Assembly (NCBI GenBank): GCA_009780855.1
Contig: WQZG01000016.1
Coordinates: 1 to 49,686 of the forward strand
Reading direction: 5' to 3'
Length of the DNA stretch: 49,686 nucleotides
Source of the DNA: Treponema sp.
Lineage (GTDB): Bacteria > Spirochaetota > Spirochaetia > Treponematales > Breznakiellaceae
The translations under genes were made by a program, and so were the position numbers. Numbering within the stretch: the first letter of the stretch is position 1; the number at the start of each line of letters is the position of its first letter. The notes beneath the pieces were generated by a model. It had not been told where the DNA came from. It worked only from the letters and a program-made list of their open reading frames with translations, and made no database searches. Shown piece by piece: positions 24,427-31,817 of this stretch.

Positions 24427-24468
24427 CTGAATAAAGGCACTGACTACAGAGCCCCCCGCAGCAGACGC
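24420..24468 (+). promoter_or_regulatory. Candidate antiterminator of the ilv attenuator
   Basis: GCGT-TA-GCTG (24420-24429), which includes the leader stop codon, can pair with CAGC-AG-ACGC (24459-24468) as two 4-bp helices around a 2x2 internal loop. This removes the base of the terminator's left arm and part of its loop and right arm. A ribosome at the leader stop would cover 24420-24429 and allow termination; a ribosome stalled on earlier Ile/Val/Leu codons would leave it free. Confidence 0.6.
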
Positions 24469-24485
24469 TGCGGGGGGCTTTTTTT
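24451..24485 (+). terminator. ilv attenuator terminator
   Basis: GCCCCCCGCAGC (24451-24462) and GCTGCGGGGGGC (24467-24478) form a perfect 12-bp GC-rich stem with a 4-nt AGAC loop, followed by seven T (24479-24485). It ends 19 nt before the ilvB ATG and after the leader ORF. Confidence 0.93.
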
Positions 24486-24504
24486 ATGTTTCAGGAGGAA
24501 TTGA

Positions 24505-26154
24505 ATGAAGTTGAACGGGGCAAGAATCGTCATTGAACAGATGGTTTCGCACGGTGTAACCACAATTTTTGGGTATCCGGGAGGGGCGGTTCTTCCGATT
24601 TATGATGAATTATACAGAAACTCGGACAGAATTCATCATGTTATTACCGCCCACGAGCAGGGCGCTGCCCATGCCGCAGACGGATATGCCAGGGCATCCG
24701 GCAAAACTGGCGTGGTGTTCGCCACCAGCGGCCCGGGCGCCACCAACCTGGTAACCGGTATTGCTAACGCGTATCTGGACAGCGTGCCGCTTTTGGCAAT
24801 AACGGGGAATGTCGCAGTACCCCTTCTTGGCAAGGACAGTTTCCAGGAAGTGGACATCGCCGGAATTACCCAGCCCATTGTAAAGCACAATTTTGTTGTA
24901 AGGGATGTCTGCGACCTTGAAGAGACGATAAACGAGGCGTTCCGCATCGCCAACAGCGGGCGGCGCGGGCCTGTACTGGTAGATATTCCCAAAAATGTGC
25001 AGTGCGAGGAATGTGAATATTCCGGAAATTCACCGGGGCACATTCCTAGGCAATCATCGGATTTTAACCTTTCAGAAATTGTGCAGGCGATTAAGAATTG
25101 CAAAAGACCGTATATCTACGCGGGGGGCGGAGTACTGGCCGCCAGGGCGGAAAACGAACTGCGGCAGCTTTCCGAACGGTTGTCCGCCCCGGTCGGCCTC
25201 AGCATGATGGGAATATCTGCCCTGCCCCATGATTATGAACTTAATCTGGGCATGTGTGGCATGCACGGCAAGTATGCGGCCTCTGTCGCGCAGTCCGAAT
25301 GTGATTTGATGCTTGCAGTAGGCGTCAGGTTTTCCGACAGGGCCACAGGCAATGTAGAGGCGTATAAAGAAGGGAGGATCATTGTTCATGCCGACATTGA
25401 CCTCGCGGAAATCGGCAAGAACGTAGCTTCCCACATTTACATCTGCGGGGACGCCAAAGAAATTTTGACCGGCCTTCTGCAATCACTGCCGGCCGCAAAA
25501 AACACCGAATGGCTGTCGCGTATCAATGAACTTAAGCAGGTTGACCGGCAGCCGGCTGATGAAAATTTTAACCCGCGCAACATTATAGGCACAGTAAGTT
25601 CTTACTGCGGTGATGATACGGTAATAGCCACCGATGTAGGCCAGCACCAGATGTGGACCATGCAGTACTATCCGTTTAAAAAACCGCGGACCCTGCTTAC
25701 CTCCGGCGGGCTGGGCGCGATGGGCTACGGATTGGGCGCCGCAATCGGCGGGTGCATGGCTGCCGGGAAAAAAAGGACCGTTCTTTTTACCAGCGACGGC
25801 AGCTTTGGCATGAACCTTAACGAACTGGCTACAGCGGTTTCGCAGGAACTGCCCATATTGGTAATTCTGCTCAATAACGGCGTTCTGGGAATGGTGCGCC
25901 AGTGGCAGACCATGTTCTACGACAAACGTTATTCGCAGACCACCCTCAACCGCAAAACGGATTTTGCCGCGCTTGCCAAAGCGTTCGGCGCGGAAGGTTT
26001 TTTGGCAGAAAACCTGGGGCAGTTAAAATCAATACTGGAACAGCTTCCGGCATCGGGCCCAGCCGTCATTGATTGCCGCATTGATATGGACGAAAAAGTT
26101 CTGCCAATGATCCCGGCGGGCGGGACCATAAAGAACATTATTATCAAAGGATGA
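24505..26154 (+). CDS. ilvB: Acetolactate synthase large (catalytic) subunit
   Basis: 549 residues. It condenses two pyruvates to acetolactate, or pyruvate with 2-oxobutyrate to acetohydroxybutyrate, the first common step to Val, Leu and Ile. Thiamine-diphosphate motifs: GYPGGAVLP and catalytic-Glu region ITAHEQGAAHAADGYAR at the N-terminus; SDGSFGMNLNELATAV through LNNGVLGMVRQWQ in the C-terminal domain. GKDSFQEVD and GGLGAMGYGLGAAIG are also typical. A strong AGGAGG lies 7 nt before the ATG. It is the first gene of ilvBNCDA and is directly controlled by the attenuator. Confidence 0.96.
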   Translation: MKLNGARIVIEQMVSHGVTTIFGYPGGAVLPIYDELYRNSDRIHHVITAHEQGAAHAADGYARASGKTGVVFATSGPGATNLVTGIANAYLDSVPLLAITGNVAVPLLGKDSFQEVDIAGITQPIVKHNFVVRDVCDLEETINEAFRIANSGRRGPVLVDIPKNVQCEECEYSGNSPGHIPRQSSDFNLSEIVQAIKNCKRPYIYAGGGVLAARAENELRQLSERLSAPVGLSMMGISALPHDYELNLGMCGMHGKYAASVAQSECDLMLAVGVRFSDRATGNVEAYKEGRIIVHADIDLAEIGKNVASHIYICGDAKEILTGLLQSLPAAKNTEWLSRINELKQVDRQPADENFNPRNIIGTVSSYCGDDTVIATDVGQHQMWTMQYYPFKKPRTLLTSGGLGAMGYGLGAAIGGCMAAGKKRTVLFTSDGSFGMNLNELATAVSQELPILVILLNNGVLGMVRQWQTMFYDKRYSQTTLNRKTDFAALAKAFGAEGFLAENLGQLKSILEQLPASGPAVIDCRIDMDEKVLPMIPAGGTIKNIIIKG

Positions 26155-26158
26155 CGTT

Positions 26159-26407
26159 ATGGAAAAATTTACAGTTGAACTGCTTGTAAACAACCAGTAC
26201 GGCGTACTGAACCGCATAACCGGCCTTTACGCCAGACGCGGCTACAACATTGACAGCCTGCATGTAAACGAGACGGAAAATCCGTCGCTGTCCAGGATGC
26301 TGATCGTTTCCAGGGGCGATCAATACATACAAACCCAGATGGTGCGTCAGCTTTCAAAATTATACGACGTAAAAGAAGTAACCCTAATGGCAAAAGTAAA
26401 CCGGTAA
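26159..26407 (+). CDS. ilvN: Acetolactate synthase small (regulatory) subunit, short form
   Basis: 82 residues: a single ACT domain (VELLVNNQYGVLNRITGLYARRGYNIDSL pattern at about 5-34) and no C-terminal extension. Most bacterial IlvH/IlvN are about 160; the short form resembles enterobacterial IlvN/IlvM. ACT domains bind valine and set feedback inhibition of the large subunit. It starts 4 nt after ilvB, with GGA in the overlap region. Confidence 0.93.
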   Translation: MEKFTVELLVNNQYGVLNRITGLYARRGYNIDSLHVNETENPSLSRMLIVSRGDQYIQTQMVRQLSKLYDVKEVTLMAKVNR

Positions 26408-26449
26408 TTTTTACCGAAAAAATTTTTTTTATACAGGAGTGTATTTATC

Positions 26450-27445
26450 ATGGCGAAAATGTATTACGACAAAGACTGCGATCCCAAACAGCTGGAAGGC
26501 AAAACTGTGGCAATTATCGGCTACGGATCCCAGGGCCATGCCCACGCGCAGAACCTGCGCGACAGCAAGGTCAAGGTAATTATCGGGCTGTACGATGGTT
26601 CCAAAAGCGCGCAGCAGGCAAAGAAAGACGGCTTTACCGTACTAAATACAGGAGAGGCGGTCAAACAGGCGGATATCGTGATGATGCTGGTAAATGACGA
26701 AAAAATGAAGGCCATTTATGAAGAAGGCGTAATGCCAAATCTGCGCAAGGGAATGACCCTCTGTTTTGCCCACGGTTTTAATATTCATTATAAACAGATA
26801 GTACCGCCCAAGGATGTCAACGTTATCATGATAGCGCCAAAGGGGCCCGGCCATACGGTGCGCAGCCAGTTCCTGGAAAACAGGGGAGTCCCAAATCTTA
26901 TTGCGGTAGAAAATAACGCGACAGGAAATGCCAAAGAAATCGCACTCGCCTACGCAAGCGGAATCGGCGGCGGCCGGGGCGGGATTCTTGAAACAACTTT
27001 TAAGGAAGAAACCGAGACCGACCTGTTCGGCGAACAATGCGTGCTCTGCGGCGGAGTATCGGCCCTGATGAAGGCCGGATTTGAAACCCTGGTCAACGCA
27101 GGTTACCAGCCGGAAAGCGCCTATTTTGAATGTATCCACGAAATGAAGCTGATAATTGATCTGGTTGTAAAAAGCGGACTTTCATTTATGCGCTATTCCA
27201 TCAGCGACACGGCCGAATACGGCGACTATTGCGTCGGCGACAGAATCATTACACAGGAAACAAAAAATGAAATGAAGAAGGTGCTTTCCGAAATCCAGGA
27301 CGGTTCATTTGCCAAAAAATGGCTCAAGGAAAACGCCGACGGAAGGCCCACATTTACCGCCAGACGCAAGGCAGAACAGGAACTCCAGGTAGAAAAAGTG
27401 GGCGCCGAGCTCCGCAAAAAAATGAGCTGGAGCGATAAGGCATGA
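26450..27445 (+). CDS. ilvC: Ketol-acid reductoisomerase (class I)
   Basis: 331 residues, the class I length. It isomerises and reduces acetolactate/acetohydroxybutyrate to dihydroxy acids. The nucleotide fold has [10 protein letters not shown] at 24-33; the knotted C-terminal domain has the Mg ligands in [10 protein letters not shown] and ECIHEMKLI. The cofactor-selecting loop after strand 2 reads GLYDGSKS (46-53): Tyr48-Asp49 replaces the Arg-rich sequence of most NADPH enzymes, although Ser51 and Ser53 remain. This suggests relaxed or NADH use. CAGGAG lies before the ATG. Confidence 0.96.
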   Translation: MAKMYYDKDCDPKQLEGKTVAIIGYGSQGHAHAQNLRDSKVKVIIGLYDGSKSAQQAKKDGFTVLNTGEAVKQADIVMMLVNDEKMKAIYEEGVMPNLRKGMTLCFAHGFNIHYKQIVPPKDVNVIMIAPKGPGHTVRSQFLENRGVPNLIAVENNATGNAKEIALAYASGIGGGRGGILETTFKEETETDLFGEQCVLCGGVSALMKAGFETLVNAGYQPESAYFECIHEMKLIIDLVVKSGLSFMRYSISDTAEYGDYCVGDRIITQETKNEMKKVLSEIQDGSFAKKWLKENADGRPTFTARRKAEQELQVEKVGAELRKKMSWSDKA

Positions 27446-29070
27446 TCAGCGACACAATGAAGTCGGGAGTAGAAAACGCACCCAAGAGATCGCTGCTTAA
27501 GGCAATGGGTTATACCGATGCCCAGATCTCCAGGCCGATTGTAGGCGTTGTCAATTCTTTTAACGAAGTCGTGCCCGGGCATATCCATCTGCAGAACATA
27601 GCCCGCGCTGTCAAGGACGGAATCCTTATGGCAGGCGGAACGCCGATGGAATTTAACACCATAGGCGTCTGCGACGGACTGGCCATGGGGCACGAGGGAA
27701 TGAAGTATTCGCTGTCCTCACGCGAAATTATCGCAGACAGTATAGAGTGCATGGTCAGGGGCCACTGTTTTGACGCTCTGGTCTTTATTCCAAACTGCGA
27801 CAAAATTGTCCCGGCCATGCTCATGGCCGCGGCAAGGCTAAATCTGCCCTGTATTTTTGTATCCGGCGGCCCCATGCTGTCCGCGGACGGTACCGATCTT
27901 AACACGGTTTTTGAAGCAGTAGGCGCAGCCAAGGCCGGTAAAATTAACGAAGCCGAACTTTTGCGGATAGAAAATAACGCCTGTCCCGGATGCGGCTCCT
28001 GCTCCGGTATGTTCACCGCTAACTCGATGAACTGCCTCAGCGAAGCGCTGGGCATCGCGCTGCCGGGCAGCGGCACTGTCCCGGCTGTATACGCACAGCG
28101 GCTGCGCCTGGCAAAAGACGCCGGGCTGCAGGTTATGGAGCTGCTGCAAAAAAACATAAAGCCGTCGGACATAATGACCGTAAAAGCTTTTTACAACGCG
28201 CTGACTGTCGATATGGCGCTTGGCTGTTCGACCAATTCCGTCCTGCATCTTTTTGCCATCGCCAACGAGCGCGGGATTAAACTCGACCTGGATCTGGTAA
28301 ACGAAGTAAGCGGCAGGACGCCCAACCTTTGCCATCTTGCTCCGGCTGGAAGCCATCACGTGGAAGATCTGAACGCGGCCGGCGGTGTCTGCGCAGTCAT
28401 GCACGAGCTTGGCGGACTTTTGAATCTTGATGAAATTACAGTAACCGGCAGGACCGTCGGTGAAAATATAAAAAACACAATAGTAAAAAACCGCGAAGTA
28501 ATACAAAAGTATTCGGATACCGGAGGACTGGCGGCCCTATTCGGCAACCTGGCGCCCGGCGGAGCGGTTGTCAAACGCAGCGCGGTAAAAAAAGAAATGC
28601 TTGATTTTACCGGAGCCGCCAGGGTCTTTGACGGAGAAGAAACCGCGATCGCTGCGATTTACAGCGGGAAAATCAAGGCAGGCGATGTCGTAGTGATCCG
28701 CTACGAAGGACCTGCCGGCGGCCCCGGAATGCGGGAAATGCTTAACCCGACATCGGCCATAGCCGGCATGGGCCTGGACAGTGACGTAGCGCTGATTACA
28801 GACGGCCGTTTTTCCGGCGCGACAAGGGGAGCAGCCATAGGGCATGTTTCCCCGGAAGCCGCGGCCGGCGGATTAATCGCCTGGGTTTGCGACGGCGATA
28901 AAATTCACATTGATATAAACAATCATTTAATGGAACTGCTTGTACCGGATGAAGTAATATCAGAACGCAAAAAAACAATTGCACTGCGGCCGCAGCAAAA
29001 TCTGAGCGGCTATCTTAAAAGATATGCCAAAGCTGTATCTTCGGCGGACAGGGGAGCGGTTGTATGCTGA
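27442..29070 (+). CDS. ilvD: Dihydroxy-acid dehydratase
   Basis: 542 residues. It dehydrates the dihydroxy acids to 2-oxoisovalerate and 2-oxo-3-methylvalerate. It has the three Cys expected for the Fe-S cluster: [21 protein letters not shown] and [13 protein letters not shown]. It also has [14 protein letters not shown] and [20 protein letters not shown] near the C-terminus. It starts in an ATGA overlap with ilvC, so it is translationally coupled. The Fe-S enzyme fits an anaerobe. Confidence 0.96.
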   Translation: MISDTMKSGVENAPKRSLLKAMGYTDAQISRPIVGVVNSFNEVVPGHIHLQNIARAVKDGILMAGGTPMEFNTIGVCDGLAMGHEGMKYSLSSREIIADSIECMVRGHCFDALVFIPNCDKIVPAMLMAAARLNLPCIFVSGGPMLSADGTDLNTVFEAVGAAKAGKINEAELLRIENNACPGCGSCSGMFTANSMNCLSEALGIALPGSGTVPAVYAQRLRLAKDAGLQVMELLQKNIKPSDIMTVKAFYNALTVDMALGCSTNSVLHLFAIANERGIKLDLDLVNEVSGRTPNLCHLAPAGSHHVEDLNAAGGVCAVMHELGGLLNLDEITVTGRTVGENIKNTIVKNREVIQKYSDTGGLAALFGNLAPGGAVVKRSAVKKEMLDFTGAARVFDGEETAIAAIYSGKIKAGDVVVIRYEGPAGGPGMREMLNPTSAIAGMGLDSDVALITDGRFSGATRGAAIGHVSPEAAAGGLIAWVCDGDKIHIDINNHLMELLVPDEVISERKKTIALRPQQNLSGYLKRYAKAVSSADRGAVVC

Positions 29071-30263
29071 CTCTGGACCGGATATATCAGGCCGCCCATC
29101 TGCTAAAGAATGTAGCGCGTAAAACCGACGTAATCGTTTCTCCGGGCCTGGCCCCTGACTGCAGCCTGTATCTTAAAACCGAAAATTTACAGATCACAGG
29201 TTCATTCAAGGTGCGCGGCGCGTATTTCAGGATTGCGATGCTGCCGGAAGAAGAAAAAGCAAAGGGTGTAATAGCCTGCTCCGCAGGCAACCACGCGCAG
29301 GGCGTAGCCCTTTCCGCGCAGCGTTCAGGAATTGATGCCACGATTTTTATACCAAGCATCGCCCCCCTTTCAAAAATCGAAGCTACCAAGCGCATGGGCG
29401 CGCAGATCAAACTTATTGACGGCGTATATGACGACGCCTACGAAGCTGCCGCGGCGTATCAAAAAGAAAGCGGAGGGGTTTTTATTCATCCGTTTGACGA
29501 TATTGACGTGATTGCCGGGCAGGGCACAATCGGCCTGGAAATTCTGGAACAGGTCAGCGATCTTGACGCCGTAATTGTACCAATCGGCGGCGGCGGCCTG
29601 ATCTCCGGCGTCGCCTTCGCGGTTAAAAAACTGAACCCGGAATGCAAAGTTTACGGTGTCCAGGCCGCCGGAGCCGGCAGCATGTTTAATTCGTTCAAGG
29701 ATAAAAAACGCTGGAGCCTTACAAACGTTTCCACATTCGCGGACGGCATTGCTGTAAAATCGCCCGGTGTAAACACCTACGAGTTATGTACGCAGTACGT
29801 AGATGACATCGTAACAGTTACCGATGATGAAATCGCGACCGCCATTTTGTCATTGATGGAACAGCAAAAACTGGTCGCGGAGGGCGCGGGGGCGGTAGCG
29901 GTCGCGGCCGCCATGTTCGGCAAACTGCCGATTAAAGACAAAAAAGTATGCGCGGTAATTTCCGGCGGCAACATCGACGTGAACATTCTTTCGCGTGTAA
30001 TAAACCGGGGGTTGCTTACAACCGGGCGGCTGTCCGAACTTAAAATCGAAATGCTGGATAAACCGGGACAGCTGCGGGATGTATCGGCGATTATCGCTAA
30101 ACTGGGCGCGAATGTAACCAAGGTCATTCACAATCCGGGCGGCGAAAATACCGACATTAACGGCTGCTTCCTGTTAATCTCGCTGGAGACAAAAAACCGG
30201 AACCATTTTCTTGAGGTAAAACAGGCCATAAAAATGGCCGGTTACAAAATTGCAGAAGATTAA
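29064..30263 (+). CDS. ilvA: Threonine ammonia-lyase with C-terminal ACT domain
   Basis: 399 residues. It deaminates threonine to 2-oxobutyrate, the isoleucine precursor. The PLP lysine is in [11 protein letters not shown] (about residue 49). [10 protein letters not shown] is the substrate loop and [10 protein letters not shown] binds the cofactor phosphate. A C-terminal ACT-type domain (about 325-399, starting [15 protein letters not shown]) marks the 400-residue class. It lacks the double regulatory domain of E. coli IlvA, so feedback control may differ. It overlaps ilvD by 7 nt. Placement as the last gene of ilvBNCDA shows a biosynthetic role. Confidence 0.95.
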   Translation: MLTLDRIYQAAHLLKNVARKTDVIVSPGLAPDCSLYLKTENLQITGSFKVRGAYFRIAMLPEEEKAKGVIACSAGNHAQGVALSAQRSGIDATIFIPSIAPLSKIEATKRMGAQIKLIDGVYDDAYEAAAAYQKESGGVFIHPFDDIDVIAGQGTIGLEILEQVSDLDAVIVPIGGGGLISGVAFAVKKLNPECKVYGVQAAGAGSMFNSFKDKKRWSLTNVSTFADGIAVKSPGVNTYELCTQYVDDIVTVTDDEIATAILSLMEQQKLVAEGAGAVAVAAAMFGKLPIKDKKVCAVISGGNIDVNILSRVINRGLLTTGRLSELKIEMLDKPGQLRDVSAIIAKLGANVTKVIHNPGGENTDINGCFLLISLETKNRNHFLEVKQAIKMAGYKIAED

Positions 30264-30283
30264 AATTTTTAGAATTACAAAGT

Positions 30284-30323
30284 CTGTCCGCAAAATTACC
30301 TCGCCGGCGTATTTTGCGGACAG
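30284..30323. terminator. Hairpin between ilvA and the convergent hydrolase gene
   Basis: CTGTCCGCAAAAT (30284-30296) and ATTTTGCGGACAG (30311-30323) form a perfect 13-bp stem with a 14-nt loop. It lies 20 nt after the ilvA stop and 3 nt from the hydrolase stop. No strong T-run is present on either side, so it is a probable bidirectional transcript end or 3' stabiliser. Confidence 0.65.
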
Positions 30324-30326
30324 GCA

Positions 30327-31190
30327 CTACTTCATGTAAATAAACCGTTCGCCCAGTGCACAGATGTGGAACCGCTTCTGCGGGCAGAGCCTGTAGAAGC
30401 AGTCCGCAAAATAGGCCGGGTTTTCTGTATTGCCCGGCATCATGTCGTAATGGCTGGGGATTACCAAATCCACCGGTACTTCCATTGCCAGTTTAACCGC
30501 GTCCATGGCGCTAACATTTCCGATGCAGCCGCGTGCTGTCCGTTCCCAGTCAGCGCCGTTAACCGGGAGCATCGCTGCGTTAAAGGGCCCCAGTTCTTTT
30601 AGAACGCTCACAAGCTCCGGATTAATCCAGGTATCGCCTGAGTGATAAACCGACAACGCGCCTGTCCTGATAACATAACCCAAATCCGTATAATCGCCGT
30701 TTTTGTCTTTTACCCCTTCATCCTGAATATACCGCGTATGGAAAGCCGGCACAGGCAAAATTTCAATTTTGCCGGCTTCCAGAGGCTGCTGTGCGCAGGC
30801 GCCCATAATCCTGGCCTTCTCTATGCCGGCGCCGGCAAGCAGCCTGACCCAGGGCTTTGGCACAATAAACTTTGTACCTGGATTGGCTTTGGCCAGAGGC
30901 ACTATGGTTTGAAGGTTAAGATGATCGCTGTGGTTGTGGGTACAGATATAATAATCTGCCCGCTGTATCGCATCCGGCCCAAAGGGGGGCGGATAATTTC
31001 TGCGATCTTTACCATCCTTGCCGCAAAGCGGGTTAAGAATTACATCGATATAAATAACCGTTCCTTCCAGATTAATAACAAATCCATGCTGCCCCATATA
31101 CCAGATGTACATTGTATTGGTGTCCGGAGCGGAACCGGCTATTTCTTTTAATAAAGATTTACCGGATTTATACCAGCGGTTGGTTTTCAT
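30327..31190 (-). CDS. UlaG-like metallo-beta-lactamase-fold hydrolase
   Basis: 287 residues from the second in-frame ATG; the first nine residues of the longer frame lack a site. Metal-binding motifs: THNHSDHLN (HxHxDH, about 98-106), HTRYIQDE, HSGDTWINPE and PSHYDMMPG. IWYMGQHGFVI and IYIDVILNP at the N-terminus match the L-ascorbate-6-phosphate lactonase (UlaG) group rather than true beta-lactamases. The function is probably a lactonase or phosphoesterase on a sugar derivative. It is divergent from the PTS EIIA gene (73 nt), which is suggestive since UlaG acts downstream of a PTS in other bacteria. No signal peptide. Confidence 0.8.
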   Translation of the reverse strand: MKTNRWYKSGKSLLKEIAGSAPDTNTMYIWYMGQHGFVINLEGTVIYIDVILNPLCGKDGKDRRNYPPPFGPDAIQRADYYICTHNHSDHLNLQTIVPLAKANPGTKFIVPKPWVRLLAGAGIEKARIMGACAQQPLEAGKIEILPVPAFHTRYIQDEGVKDKNGDYTDLGYVIRTGALSVYHSGDTWINPELVSVLKELGPFNAAMLPVNGADWERTARGCIGNVSAMDAVKLAMEVPVDLVIPSHYDMMPGNTENPAYFADCFYRLCPQKRFHICALGERFIYMK

Positions 31191-31229
31191 GTTAATATGA
31201 TATACCAAAAATAACAAAATATAAAATAC

Positions 31230-31258
31230 TTGACTTTTACCCCTGCCGGATTTACACT
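31230..31258 (+). promoter_or_regulatory. Promoter of the EIIA gene, predicted leaderless
   Basis: TTGACT (31230-31235), 17 nt, TACACT (31253-31258), then 5 nt to ATG 31264. No Shine-Dalgarno. Confidence 0.65.
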
Positions 31259-31263
31259 AAACC

Positions 31264-31710
31264 ATGAACCTAAAGACAATTTTAACCAAAGAAACCATCA
31301 GCCTCCACATGAAGGGTACCAATAAAGAAGAAATTATCAGGGAATTACTGGATATACTGGAAGCGGCAAAGAAAATTCCCAACCGCGAAGCTGCTTTTAC
31401 CGCAATAATGGAAAGAGAAGAAAAAATGTCTACGGGTATGAAGCACGGGATAGCAATTCCTCACGGTAAAAGTTCTACCATCAGCGACCTGGTAGCCTGT
31501 ATAGGAGTTTCGGATAACCCTGTAGATTTTGACTCCCTGGATCATCAGCCCTGCCGGATCTTCATTATGACACTTTCTCCGGTGGAAAAAACCGGACCCC
31601 ACCTTCAATTTTTGGCCGAGATCAGCCTGCTTTTCAAAAATGGAGAAAAACGAAGAGAAATTCTGAATGCTGCTACAGAGGATGATGTAATAAAGGTACT
31701 ATCGGAATAA
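31264..31710 (+). CDS. PTS EIIA domain protein (fructose/nitrogen-type)
   Basis: 148 residues, a single PTS_EIIA type 2 domain. Phospho-acceptor His67 is in GIAIPHGKSS; the domain also has MSTGMKHG before it and LQFLAEISLLF near 118-128. No EIIB/EIIC genes are nearby. Treponemes often keep HPr, EI and PtsN-like EIIA proteins without sugar permeases, so a regulatory role like PtsN is more likely than transport. The gene ends inside a tandem 15-bp array: its TAA is in the first unit. The second hybrid kinase gene follows on the same strand. Confidence 0.88.
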   Translation: MNLKTILTKETISLHMKGTNKEEIIRELLDILEAAKKIPNREAAFTAIMEREEKMSTGMKHGIAIPHGKSSTISDLVACIGVSDNPVDFDSLDHQPCRIFIMTLSPVEKTGPHLQFLAEISLLFKNGEKRREILNAATEDDVIKVLSE

Positions 31711-31790
31711 ATTCCGTCGGAATAAATTCCGTCGGAGTAAACTCCATAGAATAAATTCTGTCAGAATAAATTCCGCCGGAGTATACTCCG
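31702..31790 (+). repeat. Six tandem ~15-bp palindromic units starting at the EIIA stop codon
   Basis: Units start at 31702, 31717, 31732, 31747 (14 bp), 31761 and 31776. Cores are GGAATAAATTCC (twice), GGAGTAAACTCC, AGAATAAATTCT, AGAATAAATTCC and GGAGTATACTCC. In four of six every arm change is matched on the other arm. In the first three units the 15-bp period repeats an in-frame TAA. The array fills almost all the space to the next gene. Confidence 0.88.
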
Positions 31791-31817
31791 CAGGAAATAT
31801 TGCGGAAGGCGTCCGGG

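Noticed and set aside
31702-31790. CRISPR array
   Set aside because: Units are contiguous at 15 bp with no unique spacers and no cas genes.
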